Counted from the stretch's first letter, positions 16,319-26,335 are shown. The stretch: 64,000 bases of DNA from Rhizobium etli_C (GCF_014198605.1 NZ_JACIHU010000002.1), one strand, 5' to 3'. Translations and numbers: made by a program. Notes: a model not told the origin generated them from the letters alone.

Positions 16319-17185
16319 TCAGTAGAGCCCGTAGGGAAAATAACGCAGATAGATTTCCTGCAGACGGCCGTTGCGCGACAGCGTGGCAAGCGCGTGATCA
16401 ATGGCTGACGTCAGCACGCTGTCCTTCTGCCGCAGCATAATCGTCATGCCCTCGCCGAGGAAATGTTCGGAGAGATAGGGACCGTCGAACAGCGCGCAGC
16501 ATTTCTCCGAACCCGGCGAAGAGACCCAGAAGGAAAGCTGCAGCGCATCAGCGAAGGCGGCGTCGACCTTGCGTTCCTTCAGCGCGGCAAGCAGAGCGTC
16601 CTTGGTGTCGAAGGGCTCAGCCTTCAGCGCCGGGAAAAATGCGGCCAGCATCGCCTCGTGCACCGTGCCCTTGACGACACCGACCGGCCGGCCGGCAAGG
16701 GCGGCGGCCGTCTTGCCGTCGACCGGTGCCGCGAGATTGCGCACGAAGCGCGCCGGCAGCATCAGATAGGGCCGGGAGAAGACGAACTGCCGGCGCAGCT
16801 CGGGGGTCACAGCAAGGCCGGCGATGACGGCATCGCCCTGCGAGGCGGCAAGCGCATCCTTGAGGTCGGCGAAAGGGATCGCCTGGATCTGGCACTTGTC
16901 GGATATTTCCAGCTCGCTGCAGATTTCGCGGGCGAGATCGACGTTGAAGCCGGAAAGCTTGCCGTTCTGATCGGTGAAATTGAAGGGCGGAAAATCGACC
17001 GACGTCAGGAAGCGCAGGCGCACCAGCGAGGAGAGATCGGGTCTCGCCAAACGCTCTCGCGCGTCGAAGAGCAGCGGCAGCGAGGGCGCTGCCTGCTGGG
17101 CGGAAGCGGCAAGGCTTGAAAAGAGCGACAGCCCGAACGCGAAAAGCCCCTTTAGCGTCAGGGATGCCAGCTTGGATTCGGTCAT
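16319..17185 (-). CDS. Periplasmic solute-binding protein (amino-acid ABC type, SBP_bac_3)
   Basis: The 288-residue protein has a signal peptide ending near AASAQQA (about residue 30) and a PBPb-type body. Landmarks are FLTSVDFPPFNFTDQNG, GFNVDLAREI, AVIAGLAVTPELR, FSRPYL and VGVVKGTVHEAML. It probably binds a polar amino acid or related solute in the periplasm. No permease or ATPase gene is nearby, so it either feeds a distant transporter or acts as a sensor input. Start ATG 17185. Confidence 0.87.
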   Translation of the reverse strand: MTESKLASLTLKGLFAFGLSLFSSLAASAQQAAPSLPLLFDARERLARPDLSSLVRLRFLTSVDFPPFNFTDQNGKLSGFNVDLAREICSELEISDKCQIQAIPFADLKDALAASQGDAVIAGLAVTPELRRQFVFSRPYLMLPARFVRNLAAPVDGKTAAALAGRPVGVVKGTVHEAMLAAFFPALKAEPFDTKDALLAALKERKVDAAFADALQLSFWVSSPGSEKCCALFDGPYLSEHFLGEGMTIMLRQKDSVLTSAIDHALATLSRNGRLQEIYLRYFPYGLY

Positions 17186-17551
17186 CGTGATCCAGTCTCG
17201 GGTTCAGCGGGAAGCGTTGCGGGGGTGGAGAGATGTAACAGAGTCACGCCCGGTGGGGAATATAGGTGTATCCGACGCCGGAACGCCCGCCCCGTCCTTC
17301 GAGGCTCCGGCCTCTGGCCTGCGCACCTCAGGATGAGGCTCTCCTGGTTTCCGGCGCGAAGCTCGTCCCTCAAAATTATCGGCATTCTCCACAACCGCGT
17401 TAGGGCGGAATTAAAGAATAGCGCCTTTATTTATGGCGACGTCATCGGACCCCGCCGGCCGATCGCATGATGCACGCGTCAGCGCTCTGTTTGTAACAAT
17501 TGATTTCGAAGCGCCGGTGCGGCACGCCCGGCCAATCGGGTGACATTTCCC
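17186..17551. repeat. Intergenic stretch with one repeat-like block
   Basis: In this 366-base gap the block at about 17290-17345 (TCCTTCGAGGCTCCGGCCTC ... CACCTCAGGATGAGG) looks like a dispersed GC-rich repeat also common in Rhizobiales. The right part (17400-17480) is AT-richer and probably carries the chemoreceptor promoter, but I cannot point to clear -35/-10 boxes. No gene is supported here. Confidence 0.45.
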
Positions 17552-19558
17552 ATGTTGAAGCATCTGAAAATCCGCACGAAAATCATATCGGTCGTGGCCC
17601 TCCTGGGGCTGATCACGCTGTGTGGGCTCACCTATGTCATCGCCGAGTTTCGCCGTGCGGACGCCGCCTACAGCGCCTTCATCGATCATGAGGCGCTGGC
17701 CTCGATACAGAGCGCACGCGCCAGCGCTTCGGTGGTGGCCTCGGTGCTGCAGGTCAGCCTGCTGGCCGAGATGAAGCCCGATACGCCGGCCTTCCAGACG
17801 GCGCTCGCAGCACCGAGCAAGCTGCCGCAGGCTCGTGACCGGATGAAGGCGGCGCTGGCGCTGGTCCCCGGCCGCAAACAGGCGATCGACGAGATCCAGG
17901 CGGGCATCGATGAAATCGCAGCCCTGGCGAACAAGATCACCGAACAGAGCAAAGCCAAGGACAGCGCCGGCGCGCAGGCAAATGTCGCCCTGATCAACGC
18001 CAAGCTCGATGCGCTGGCACCGAAGATGGTTGCCAACGATGATGCGATGACGGCGCTGCTCAACGAAGGCAGCGACGCGCTCTCGGCTTCCGTCAACGGC
18101 CGGGTCACCTTCTGTCTCGTCCTGATCGGCATTGCCGTTCTCGCCGCGATCGGCGCCGGCATTATTGTGGCGCAGTCCGGCATTGCAGGCCCGATGACGC
18201 AGCTGCGGCTGCGCATGACGCGGCTTGCCGAGGGCGATACCGACAGCGAGATCGGCGGTCTCGATCGCAGCGACGAAGTTGGCCAGATGGCGCAAGCCGT
18301 ATCGATCTTCCGCGACAACGCCATCGAGCGCCGTCGGATCGAGGCTCGCGCCGAGACAGAGCGCAGCGTCAGCGACGGCGAGCGCCGCGAACGCGAGGCC
18401 CAGAAGGCGCGCGAAGCCTCCGAACTCGACGGCGCCGTCGCAGCCCTCGGCGACGGCCTGCGCCGCCTTGCCGCCGGCGATCTCGCCTCGCATATCGACG
18501 AGCCCTTCGTCGCCCATCTCGACGCGCTGCGCCAGGATTTCAACCATTCGGTCGAGAAGCTCAACGAGACCCTGCAGGCGGTCGGTGCCAATGCGCGGGC
18601 AATCGGCGCCGGCGCCAACGAGATCCGGTCTTCCGCCGACGAGCTTTCCCGGCGGACGGAACAGCAGTCGGCCTCGGTCGAGGAAACCGCAGCTGCACTG
18701 GAAGAGATCACCACGACGGTGCGCGACGCCGCCAAACGTGCCGAAGAGGCGAGCCAACTCGTCACCCGCACCCGCCTCGGCGCCGAAAAATCCGGCGAGA
18801 TCGTCCGCAAGGCGGTCTCCGCGATGCAGCAGATCGAACAGTCTTCAGTCGAGATCGGCAACATCATCGGCGTCATCGACGACATCGCCTTCCAGACCAA
18901 TCTGCTGGCCTTGAACGCCGGCGTCGAAGCCGCGCGCGCCGGCGAAGCCGGCAAGGGCTTTGCGGTCGTCGCCCAGGAAGTGCGCGAGCTCGCGCAGCGC
19001 TCCGCCAAGGCGGCCAAGGAAATCAAGGACCTGATTACCAATTCCGGCACGCATGTGCAGACCGGTGTGTCGCTGGTCGGCGAGACCGGCAAGGCGCTCG
19101 ATGCGATCGTCACCGAAGTGCAGGAAATCAACCAGCACGTCCACGCGATTGCCGAAGCCTCGCGCGAACAGTCGATCGGGCTGCAGGAGATCAACACCGC
19201 CGTCAACACCATGGATCAGGGCACGCAGCAGAATGCGGCGATGGTCGAGCAGTCGACCGCCGCCAGCCACAGCCTCGCCACGGAGGCGACGGCGCTCAAC
19301 ACTCTGCTTGGCCAGTTCCGGCTGACCGGCACCGGCAGCTTCGCCGCCGCCGCCCCGATCACCTCGGCCCGGCCGTCTGCCCCAGCACCGCGCGCGCCCG
19401 CGCGCCCGCTGGCCAAGGCCCCGGCGATCCGTGTTGCCCGGGAAGGCACAGCCGGCCCGACCGCCTCGCCGGCCCGCGCCCTCGGCCAGACCCTCGCCAA
19501 CGCCTTCGGCGGCAACAGCTCGCCGAAAAGCCAGGAGGGGGACTGGACGGAATTCTGA
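17552..19558 (+). CDS. Methyl-accepting chemotaxis protein
   Basis: The 668-residue chemoreceptor has a first membrane segment at about 8-30, a helical periplasmic domain, and a second membrane segment near 184-208. A HAMP domain and a long cytoplasmic coiled coil follow. The signalling tip is intact (DIAFQTNLLALNAGVEAARA, about 443-462). The last five residues, DWTEF, fit the xWxxF CheR-docking pentapeptide. I start at ATG 17552 (MLKHLKIRTK); the GTG at 17540 is also in frame. No other che gene is nearby, so it joins a distant chemotaxis cluster. Confidence 0.93.
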   Translation: MLKHLKIRTKIISVVALLGLITLCGLTYVIAEFRRADAAYSAFIDHEALASIQSARASASVVASVLQVSLLAEMKPDTPAFQTALAAPSKLPQARDRMKAALALVPGRKQAIDEIQAGIDEIAALANKITEQSKAKDSAGAQANVALINAKLDALAPKMVANDDAMTALLNEGSDALSASVNGRVTFCLVLIGIAVLAAIGAGIIVAQSGIAGPMTQLRLRMTRLAEGDTDSEIGGLDRSDEVGQMAQAVSIFRDNAIERRRIEARAETERSVSDGERREREAQKAREASELDGAVAALGDGLRRLAAGDLASHIDEPFVAHLDALRQDFNHSVEKLNETLQAVGANARAIGAGANEIRSSADELSRRTEQQSASVEETAAALEEITTTVRDAAKRAEEASQLVTRTRLGAEKSGEIVRKAVSAMQQIEQSSVEIGNIIGVIDDIAFQTNLLALNAGVEAARAGEAGKGFAVVAQEVRELAQRSAKAAKEIKDLITNSGTHVQTGVSLVGETGKALDAIVTEVQEINQHVHAIAEASREQSIGLQEINTAVNTMDQGTQQNAAMVEQSTAASHSLATEATALNTLLGQFRLTGTGSFAAAAPITSARPSAPAPRAPARPLAKAPAIRVAREGTAGPTASPARALGQTLANAFGGNSSPKSQEGDWTEF

Positions 19559-19880
19559 AGCACGGCTGTGCGGTTCGCGCCCTGTGATTTGCCCCTCACC
19601 CTCGAAGAGGACTTGCTTACGAGCGGTGAGCGAGGAACTGAGAGGCAGCCACACGTCTCTTCTCCCCTCGGATCCGAAGGACGGCCGAGACCCGCGGCTC
19701 GCCCAGGCTGGTGCCGGCAGGCGGATCAGGGGATTTGCGCCCTAATATCAAGAGCTGGCGCCGACCGCTCGATCCCGTCCTCGGCGACGCTTCCCGAAGG
19801 ATTGAAGAGCGGCATGGGTATTTGTGTGGTGCGCGCTATCCGCTAAGGCGTAGAGTGATGTCACTCACGGAGGGATGGAT
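19559..19880. repeat. Intergenic stretch with degenerate repeat
   Basis: About 19590-19700 resembles the repeat at the right edge of the window: CCCCTCACCCTCG, GAGCGGTGAGCGAGGAACTGAG and CTCTTCTCCCCTCGG blocks appear in both. The remainder up to 19860 shows no coding signal that I trust. GGAGG at 19869-19873 belongs to the next gene. Confidence 0.5.
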
Positions 19881-20159
19881 ATGAAACCTGCAATTATCGG
19901 CCTCGTCGGCACACTCATTCTCGCGGGATGCAGCACCGTCAGCTACAGCGGACCGGGCCTCGAACCCATCCCCGGAAGCATCACCTACAATGGCCAGCCG
20001 CGCAGCAAGCTCACCAAATCGCCACCCGGCTCCGCCTTTCCGCATGATTTCATCGACCAGTACGGCCGGCAGGTGGAAGAGACCTACATCATCCAGCCCG
20101 ACAGAAGCCTGATCATCGCCCATCGGCGATACAAGCCGATTCGGTTCTTTGGAGATTAG
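19881..20159 (+). CDS. Small hypothetical lipoprotein
   Basis: The 92-residue product has a lipoprotein signal with lipobox LAGC (Cys at about residue 17) and a short polar body ending VEETYIIQPDRSLIIAHRRY. I do not recognise the family. It is probably anchored in an envelope membrane. ATG 19881 is preferred over 19875 because GGAGG lies seven bases upstream. Confidence 0.72.
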   Translation: MKPAIIGLVGTLILAGCSTVSYSGPGLEPIPGSITYNGQPRSKLTKSPPGSAFPHDFIDQYGRQVEETYIIQPDRSLIIAHRRYKPIRFFGD

Positions 20160-20296
20160 GCCTGGGTTGGGATGGCTTTGCCGGAAGTCGAGCGCTCAAA
20201 TGCGGCATTGGTTCAAGAGATAGATGACGTCGGCGACCCAGCGGGAACCCTGATGATACCGTTGAAACCGACGACGTCTGAAAGTTTGAGCGAAAT

Positions 20297-21118
20297 TCAG
20301 GAGGCGCTTCGTTTGCCGAAGCCGAATGTCTTTCGCAGGCTGCTGTCGACTGCGCTTGCCGGCATGAACCTGCGTAGCCGGCTGAGCAGTGTTGCTTGGC
20401 CTCCGGCCGGTTGGCGCATTCGGTATGGACCGTTGATTGCGGCCAGGATTTTCTCCGCGACTGCAAGCGCAGACGGCGCGGTTCTGATCTGGGCCTGTAC
20501 CGCCTTGATGGTCGCATCCGCCTGTGTTGCGTAAGCACCCAGAGGTGCTGCGGTTTGTGCCGCGTTTACGTCGAGCCTGGTGTTCGTGAAGGTCGGCTCT
20601 AGGAGCACCACGCGCACGTTGAACTCGCGAATCTCATGATCCAGCGACTCCGACAGACCTTCGAGTGCATGCTTGCTGCTGGCATATATTCCCATGAACG
20701 GTGCAGGCAGGAAGCCCAGGACCGAACTGATATTGATGATGAGCCCGCTCCGGGCGGCGCGCATAGAGGGCAAAGCAGCGCGGATCATGCGCAAAGGCCC
20801 GAAAACGTTGGTATCGAATACCGCTTGAGCTTCGGAGGGCGACGTGTTTTCGACAGGGCCGACCAGCGAAACGCCGGCATTGTTGATCAGGATGTCGATC
20901 TGGCCCGCTTCGGACAAAACCCATTCAACAAAATCGGAGACCGAGGCGTCATCAGTCACATCGACAGTCCCATAGCGCACGCCGGGAATGGCATTGGCGC
21001 GCTGCGGGTTCCGGACGCCTCCAAAGACCTGGAAGCCGTTTTGCGCAAGAACGCGCGCCGACGCCTCGCCTATTCCGGAAGATGCTCCGGTGATAACGAC
21101 AACTCTGTTTTTGGACAT
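20297..21118 (-). CDS. Short-chain dehydrogenase/reductase (classical SDR)
   Basis: The 273-residue enzyme shows the classical SDR pattern: cofactor site TGASSGIG at about 10-17, NNAG near 82, catalytic Ser in NISSVLG, and YASSK with the Tyr-Lys pair. Substrate is unknown; NADP is plausible from the basic residue after the second strand. ATG 21118 follows GAGGAG; the frame is open further upstream without support. Its promoter region has two operator-like sites that match one beside the RND efflux operon, so the enzyme may share that operon's regulator. Confidence 0.88.
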   Translation of the reverse strand: MSKNRVVVITGASSGIGEASARVLAQNGFQVFGGVRNPQRANAIPGVRYGTVDVTDDASVSDFVEWVLSEAGQIDILINNAGVSLVGPVENTSPSEAQAVFDTNVFGPLRMIRAALPSMRAARSGLIINISSVLGFLPAPFMGIYASSKHALEGLSESLDHEIREFNVRVVLLEPTFTNTRLDVNAAQTAAPLGAYATQADATIKAVQAQIRTAPSALAVAEKILAAINGPYRMRQPAGGQATLLSRLRRFMPASAVDSSLRKTFGFGKRSAS

Positions 21119-21231
21119 GCATGCTCCTCGGTTCGGCGCGAGTGGTTGATTACGTGCTTCATTAGAAGGGTCGGAACCGTTCAGCCTTGTTGCCAAGGAC
21201 GGCTTCTCAAAACCTGGCATTTAAGTGCGTA

Positions 21232-21287
21232 AGATTTCGTTCGACATCTATTCTTACTTTAGATGTCATTCGAAATCTAAAGTCAAG
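21232..21287 (-). promoter_or_regulatory. SDR promoter with two operator-like 18-mers
   Basis: Read on the minus strand, TTGACT and TCTAAA with 17 bases between form a candidate promoter. Inside its spacer lies site B at 21261-21278, AGATGTC-N4-GAAATCT. Site A at 21232-21249 is the same motif in the other orientation (AGATTTC-N4-GACATCT). The motif recurs at 26368-26385 beside the efflux genes. Confidence 0.65.
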
Positions 21288-21413
21288 TACTTTTTGCTTC
21301 ACGGCGTTTTTCGATGATCGCGCCTTCAACCGCGTGGGGCATGGCGATGCGTCTATCCGTGCCGTCAGACAGCGCCTGGCTTTGTCGGAGAGAACAAGGT
21401 CGGCAGCGCTGAA

Positions 21414-22058
21414 TTAGGCGCTTATCGCTTTCGGGGATGTGTCGCGGTCCGACGTGCCGAGCGCCTTCATGATGAAGCGGATTTGCGCATGGAGGCAGAC
21501 TGGGGTGGACTCACGCTCCTGAACGCGCTGCTCGACCAGAACCGGATGGAAGAACGGCAGGAAGGCGGTGATGATGCCGCGCGCGGCTTCGTCGGCGTCT
21601 TCGACCTTGAACTCGCCTGTCTGCAGCCCCTCGCGGACAAGGACTTTGAGGATTGTCAGGATCTGTTCATTGTGAGCGTTGAGGGTTGCCCAACTTCCAG
21701 CCATGGCGGCGACAAGCAGATCGTGTATGGGTCTGTCCTCCACCAAGGTTCTCGTGCTGTGCCGGTGAATGGCGGTCAAAAGATCGACCAGCTTTTTGCT
21801 CGCCGGCGCATCCGTTCGTGCGATTGCCAGAGCGATTTCCGCAAGCTCCTTAACAACAAGTCCGCAGACGGAGCTGTTGATCGCCGTCCTCGACGGAAAG
21901 AAGCGATAGATATTCGCCCGGCTCATGCCGAGTTCGGAGGCGATGTCGGCGAGGGACGTCTTATGATGGCCGATCCGCCGAAAATACTTTTCCGCCACCT
22001 CAAGAATCCGCGTCCGTGACTGCTCAAGGTCACTTCCTATCGGGTCCGCAAAAATCAT
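21414..22058 (-). CDS. TetR family regulator, last gene of the RND operon
   Basis: The 214-residue protein has a TetR DNA-binding domain, with SLADIASELGMSRANIYRFF as the helix-turn-helix at about 38-57, and a divergent ligand-binding C-terminal half. ATG 22058 follows GGAGG and starts 16 bases after the stop of the pump gene. It is therefore the third gene of the adaptor-pump-TetR operon. A second TetR gene is divergent at the other end. Confidence 0.88.
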   Translation of the reverse strand: MIFADPIGSDLEQSRTRILEVAEKYFRRIGHHKTSLADIASELGMSRANIYRFFPSRTAINSSVCGLVVKELAEIALAIARTDAPASKKLVDLLTAIHRHSTRTLVEDRPIHDLLVAAMAGSWATLNAHNEQILTILKVLVREGLQTGEFKVEDADEAARGIITAFLPFFHPVLVEQRVQERESTPVCLHAQIRFIMKALGTSDRDTSPKAISA

Positions 22059-22074
22059 TGCCGCCTCCGGAAAT

Positions 22075-25000
22075 TCACTCGGCAGCCATGGCTGTCGGTA
22101 GTTCCACCTCCTCCGGCGTATTTTCATGGCTTTCATTTTTCGTCGGCTTGATGCGGAACCAGGTCGCGTAGAGAGCGGGAAGGAAAAGCAGGATCATCAC
22201 GGTGCCGACCGCCGTTCCACCGATCAGCGTGTAGGCCATCGACCCCCAGAATACAGAGTGGGTGAGAGGAATGAAGGCAAGAACGGCCGCAAGGGCTGTG
22301 AGGATAACGGGACGCGTCCGCTGCACCGTCGCCTCGATGACAGCGTGATAATCGTCGTGACCGGCTGCCTTGTTCTCCTTGATCTGTTCCGTCAGGATCA
22401 AGGTATTGCGCATCAGGATTCCAGCCAGTCCGATCAATCCGAGAATGGCGTTGAAGCCGAAGGGCTGATTGAAGAGAAGCAGAACCGGAACCGCCCCGGC
22501 AAGACCGAGCGGCCCCGTCAGCATGACCATGGTCATCGTCGACAGGCTGCGGACCTGCAGCACGATAACGATCAACATGGCGGCAATCATCGCCGGGAAG
22601 ATTTTGACGAGGGCGGCGTTGGCCTTCAGCGACTCCTCGATGTTCCCGCCCATCTCGATACGATAGCCCACAGGAAGCGTGGCGATCAGCGGCTGAAGCG
22701 CCTTCATGACCTGCTGGGACACTTCCGGCGGCTGCGTCGCCTCGTCGATATCGGAACGGATCGTGACAACGGGCGTACGATCGCGACGTTTCAGGATCGG
22801 CTCCTCGAACCGTATTTCGGAATGACCGATCTGATCGAGCGGAACCTGGCGACCATCCCGGCTCATCAGCGAGAAGTCCGCCAATCGCGAGGGATCAAGC
22901 CGGTTGCCGCCGGCACTGCGTGCGATGACAGGCACGTTGCGGATATTCTCGCGAACCTCGGTAATCGGAACCCCGGTCAGCAGCAATTGCATCTGCTGGG
23001 CCGCTTCGGCCGGCGAAAGACCGATCAGACTCAGCCGATCCTGGTCGGGAACGAAGCGCAGCACCGGCGTGCGGTTGCCCCAATCGCGGTTTGCCTGGCG
23101 CACATCCGGCACGCTCTTCATGATGTCCAGGGCTTTTTCGGAGATCCGGTACAGTTGGTCGGCATCAGGACCCATGATGCGGAACTCGACCGGGAACGGC
23201 GTATAGGGACCGAAGACGAGTTGCGTCACGCGGACATAGGCTTCGGGAGCGAGCCCATCCGAGATGGCCGCACGAAGGCGAAGCTTCAAAGCCTCGCGTG
23301 TGTGAGCGTCAGGGGTCAGCACGACGATCTTGGCGAAGGACGGCTCCGGCAGCTCAGGCGCCATGGCAAAGAAGAAACGGGGAGCGCCCTGACCGATATA
23401 GCTCGTGACTGTCTTCGCCTCCGGCTGCTGCTGCAGCCAGTCTTCGAGCTTCCCGACCGTGGCGGCCGTCGTTTCGATACTGGTCCCTTCAGGCATGCGG
23501 ACTTCAACCAAAACCTCCGGACGATCCGACGTCGGGAAGAACTGCTGTTTCACCGCGCCCATTCCCACGACCGACACTGCCATGGCGATGGCGACCACCG
23601 CACAGGTGACGAACTTGTGGCGCACGGTAAACTCGATCAGCCGCCGCAGACGCCGGTAATTCGGCGTGTCGTAGATGGCGTGATGGCCGCCTTCGACCGG
23701 CTTGATCGCCGGGAGCATCTTGACGCCGAGATACGGCGTGAAGATTACCGCGACGACCCAGGATACGATGAGCGCAAAGCCGACCACCCAGAAGATATTG
23801 CCGGCATATTCGCCGGCGGTCGACCGGGCAAAGCCGACCGGCATCAGGCCGATGATCGTCACGAGCGTGCCCGACAGCATCGGGGCCGCCGTATGGCTCC
23901 AGGCATAGGCGGCCGCCTTGATGCGATCCATCCCCTCTTCCATCTTCACCACCATCACTTCGATGGCGATGATGGCGTCGTCGACCAGAAGGCCGAGCGC
24001 CAGGATCAGCGCACCAAGGGTGATGCGATCGAAGAACCGGCCGGTCTCCAGCATGATGAGGAAGACGACGGCAAGGGTGAGCGGAACGGCCAGAGCCACG
24101 ACGATCCCAACGCGCCAACCAAGGCTGACGAGGCTGACGAACAAGACGACGCCGAGCGCCATGGCGAATTTCAGCATGAACTCGCCGACGGCCTCCTGGA
24201 TGTTGACGGCCTGGTCGCTGACCTTGGCGAGCGTCATGCCGAGCGGCAAGGTCTTGGCGATCGCGGCGGATCTTTCCTCCAGCGCCTTGCCGAGTTCAAG
24301 ACCGTTCCAGCCCTGCTGCATCACCGCGCCGAGCATGATGGCGGGCTCGCCGTCATGGCGGATGAGATAGGTGGCCGGATCTTCATAGCCGCGCCGCACT
24401 TCGGCAAAATCGGAGAGTTTCAACGTGCGTCCGGCCGCAACGATCGGCGTGTCTGATATCGCCTGAATGCTGTCATAGGCGCCGTCAAAGCGAATGAAGA
24501 CCTGCGGGCCGCGGGTGTCGATCGACCCCGCCGGCGTCACGGTGTTTCGCCGCTGCAAAGCGGCCGCGACGTCCTGCGCAGAAATGCCGAGCGTCGCCAG
24601 CTTGGCATAGGAAAATTCGACAAAGATCTGTTCGGGCCGCTCACCGAGAATGTTGATCTTCTTGACTCCAGGCACATGCAGAAGATCCTGGCGGATCACC
24701 TCGGCCTGGCGCACAAGCTCGCGCATCGGCATGCCCTTGGCCTTCAGCGCATACAGACCGAAGCTGACATCGGAATACTCGTCGTTGACGAAAGGACCGA
24801 AGACGCCCTGGGGCAGGTTGCGGGCCTCGTCCCCAAGCTTCTTTCGGGCCTGATAGAATTCCTCTTCGACCGCCGTTGACGGCGTACTGTCCTTCAGCGT
24901 CACAGTCAGAAAGGCGTATCCTGGCCGGGTTGTCGTCTCGACACGATCATACCAGGTGAGTTCCTGGAGGCGCTTCTCCAGCGGCTCGGCGACCAGATCC

Positions 25001-25185
25001 TGCATCTCGCGCGCCGTGGCACCCGGCCACACGGTCGTCACGGTCAAGGTTTTGATGGTGAATGAGGGATCCTCCGCGCGCCCAAGCTTGACGAAGGCAT
25101 AGGCGCCGGCGGCGGCCAGCAGAATGATGAAGAACAGCGTAACGGCCCGTTCGCGGACGGCGAGCGCGGATAGATTGAAGTTCAT
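22075..25185 (-). CDS. RND efflux pump inner-membrane subunit (HAE1/AcrB-like)
   Basis: The 1036-residue proton-driven pump has the RND layout: N-terminal helix, large periplasmic loops after helices 1 and 7, and 12 membrane segments. Helix 4 keeps the proton-relay aspartates in LGLLVDDAIIAIEVMVVKME. Other RND signs are VTVTTVWPGA-like early strands and LAGAVPVLLLFNQPFGFNA near the C-terminus. Drug or lipophile export is likely. It overlaps the adaptor gene by four bases (ATGA); no TolC-type gene is in the operon. Confidence 0.94.
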   Translation of the reverse strand: MNFNLSALAVRERAVTLFFIILLAAAGAYAFVKLGRAEDPSFTIKTLTVTTVWPGATAREMQDLVAEPLEKRLQELTWYDRVETTTRPGYAFLTVTLKDSTPSTAVEEEFYQARKKLGDEARNLPQGVFGPFVNDEYSDVSFGLYALKAKGMPMRELVRQAEVIRQDLLHVPGVKKINILGERPEQIFVEFSYAKLATLGISAQDVAAALQRRNTVTPAGSIDTRGPQVFIRFDGAYDSIQAISDTPIVAAGRTLKLSDFAEVRRGYEDPATYLIRHDGEPAIMLGAVMQQGWNGLELGKALEERSAAIAKTLPLGMTLAKVSDQAVNIQEAVGEFMLKFAMALGVVLFVSLVSLGWRVGIVVALAVPLTLAVVFLIMLETGRFFDRITLGALILALGLLVDDAIIAIEVMVVKMEEGMDRIKAAAYAWSHTAAPMLSGTLVTIIGLMPVGFARSTAGEYAGNIFWVVGFALIVSWVVAVIFTPYLGVKMLPAIKPVEGGHHAIYDTPNYRRLRRLIEFTVRHKFVTCAVVAIAMAVSVVGMGAVKQQFFPTSDRPEVLVEVRMPEGTSIETTAATVGKLEDWLQQQPEAKTVTSYIGQGAPRFFFAMAPELPEPSFAKIVVLTPDAHTREALKLRLRAAISDGLAPEAYVRVTQLVFGPYTPFPVEFRIMGPDADQLYRISEKALDIMKSVPDVRQANRDWGNRTPVLRFVPDQDRLSLIGLSPAEAAQQMQLLLTGVPITEVRENIRNVPVIARSAGGNRLDPSRLADFSLMSRDGRQVPLDQIGHSEIRFEEPILKRRDRTPVVTIRSDIDEATQPPEVSQQVMKALQPLIATLPVGYRIEMGGNIEESLKANAALVKIFPAMIAAMLIVIVLQVRSLSTMTMVMLTGPLGLAGAVPVLLLFNQPFGFNAILGLIGLAGILMRNTLILTEQIKENKAAGHDDYHAVIEATVQRTRPVILTALAAVLAFIPLTHSVFWGSMAYTLIGGTAVGTVMILLFLPALYATWFRIKPTKNESHENTPEEVELPTAMAAE

Positions 25186-26300
25186 TGTTTTGCCGCCTCT
25201 GCCTGTTCTACCTTGGTGCGCACGCTGGCGCCGTCCTGCAGCAGATGGGCGCCGAGAGCGACGACCGGCTCGCCTGCTTTGACGCTGGAAACCACCGCGA
25301 CCTCCTCGCCTATTTGTTCAATTTTCACCTGCCTGAAGTGGACGGTTGAAGATTTCTCATCGAAAACCCAGACGCCGGTTCGGCTGCCGTCGTCCAAAAC
25401 CGCGCCGACGGGCACCGCGGCCTGCGATTGGCCCCTGCTGTTTGAGATTCTGATCGTCACCGTCGCGCCCAGCGGGGCCGACGCTGCCGCGCCATCCAGA
25501 ACCCAGCGGGCTTCATAGGTGCGGGTTTGAGGGTCGGCGGCGTCGGAGATCTGCCGCAGCCGCGCCTTGTCCCGCCGCCCTTCGTTTCCGTAGATGCTGG
25601 CATCGGCGGTCTGACCGATCCCAGGCCGCAGGAATTCCGGAAGCCAGACCAGCGCTTCGCGCGGACCGGCCTGTGCGAGCCGGGCGACGGTTTGTCCTGC
25701 CGTCACCACCTGCCCCGGCTCGCCGAGCGTTTCGACAACCGTCCCATCGGTATCGGCAACGAGGACGGAATAGGCGGTCTCGTTCTCAGCGACCTTCGCG
25801 TCCGCTTCCGCCGCGGCAAGCTGCGCGGTGGCGGTGTCGAGGGCTGCCTTTGCCTGTTCATAGCGCTGCGGCGTCGCGGCCAATCCGTTTTTCACCAAGG
25901 CGGCATAGCGCCGCTCGTCGGCTTGCGCCTGGATCAGCACTGCTTGCGCTGCGGCGACGGCGTTTCGTTTTGCCGTCAAAGCCAGACGCAGATCGGTCTC
26001 GTCGATACGCATCAGCGGCTGACCGGCCTTGACCTGCTCGCCAACGTCCACATAACGCTGCATGATCTTGCCGGGCACACGGAAGCCGAGATTGCTCTGC
26101 ACCCGGGCGGCGATGGTGCCGGTGAAGGTGCGTTCGGCGGCCTCCGGGTTTTTTGCCTCCACCAGCTTGACGAAGGGGGGTGCCGTGCGGGGATCGGCGG
26201 CTTTTGCACTGGCTTTGGAGGGCTCTTCGAAAAGCACGAAAGCGGTGGCGCCGGCAGCAGCCACAAGAGCGAAAGCGGCGAGTAATATTTTGCGATGCAT
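25182..26300 (-). CDS. RND periplasmic adaptor (HlyD/AcrA family)
   Basis: The 372-residue membrane fusion protein opens with MHRKILLAAFALVAAAGA, an uncleaved anchor or signal. The lipoyl half-motifs (VDVGEQVKAGQPLMRID and GEPGQVVTAGQTVARL) are on both sides of a coiled-coil hairpin (about residues 95-165), and a beta-barrel domain follows. It links the pump to an outer-membrane channel encoded elsewhere. I start at ATG 26300; a frame open to 26375 would run through the operator region. First gene of the operon. Confidence 0.91.
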   Translation of the reverse strand: MHRKILLAAFALVAAAGATAFVLFEEPSKASAKAADPRTAPPFVKLVEAKNPEAAERTFTGTIAARVQSNLGFRVPGKIMQRYVDVGEQVKAGQPLMRIDETDLRLALTAKRNAVAAAQAVLIQAQADERRYAALVKNGLAATPQRYEQAKAALDTATAQLAAAEADAKVAENETAYSVLVADTDGTVVETLGEPGQVVTAGQTVARLAQAGPREALVWLPEFLRPGIGQTADASIYGNEGRRDKARLRQISDAADPQTRTYEARWVLDGAAASAPLGATVTIRISNSRGQSQAAVPVGAVLDDGSRTGVWVFDEKSSTVHFRQVKIEQIGEEVAVVSSVKAGEPVVALGAHLLQDGASVRTKVEQAEAAKQ

Positions 26301-26335
26301 CTCATTAACCCTTATTGACCGGCGCGGCGGATCAT

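Noticed and set aside
20172..20534. 120-codon plus-strand frame overlapping the SDR gene
   Set aside because: Largely antisense to the SDR 3' end; no ribosome site or recognisable domain.
22126..24456. 776-codon plus-strand open frame
   Set aside because: Exact antisense of the RND pump gene; low-complexity charged translation. Not a gene.
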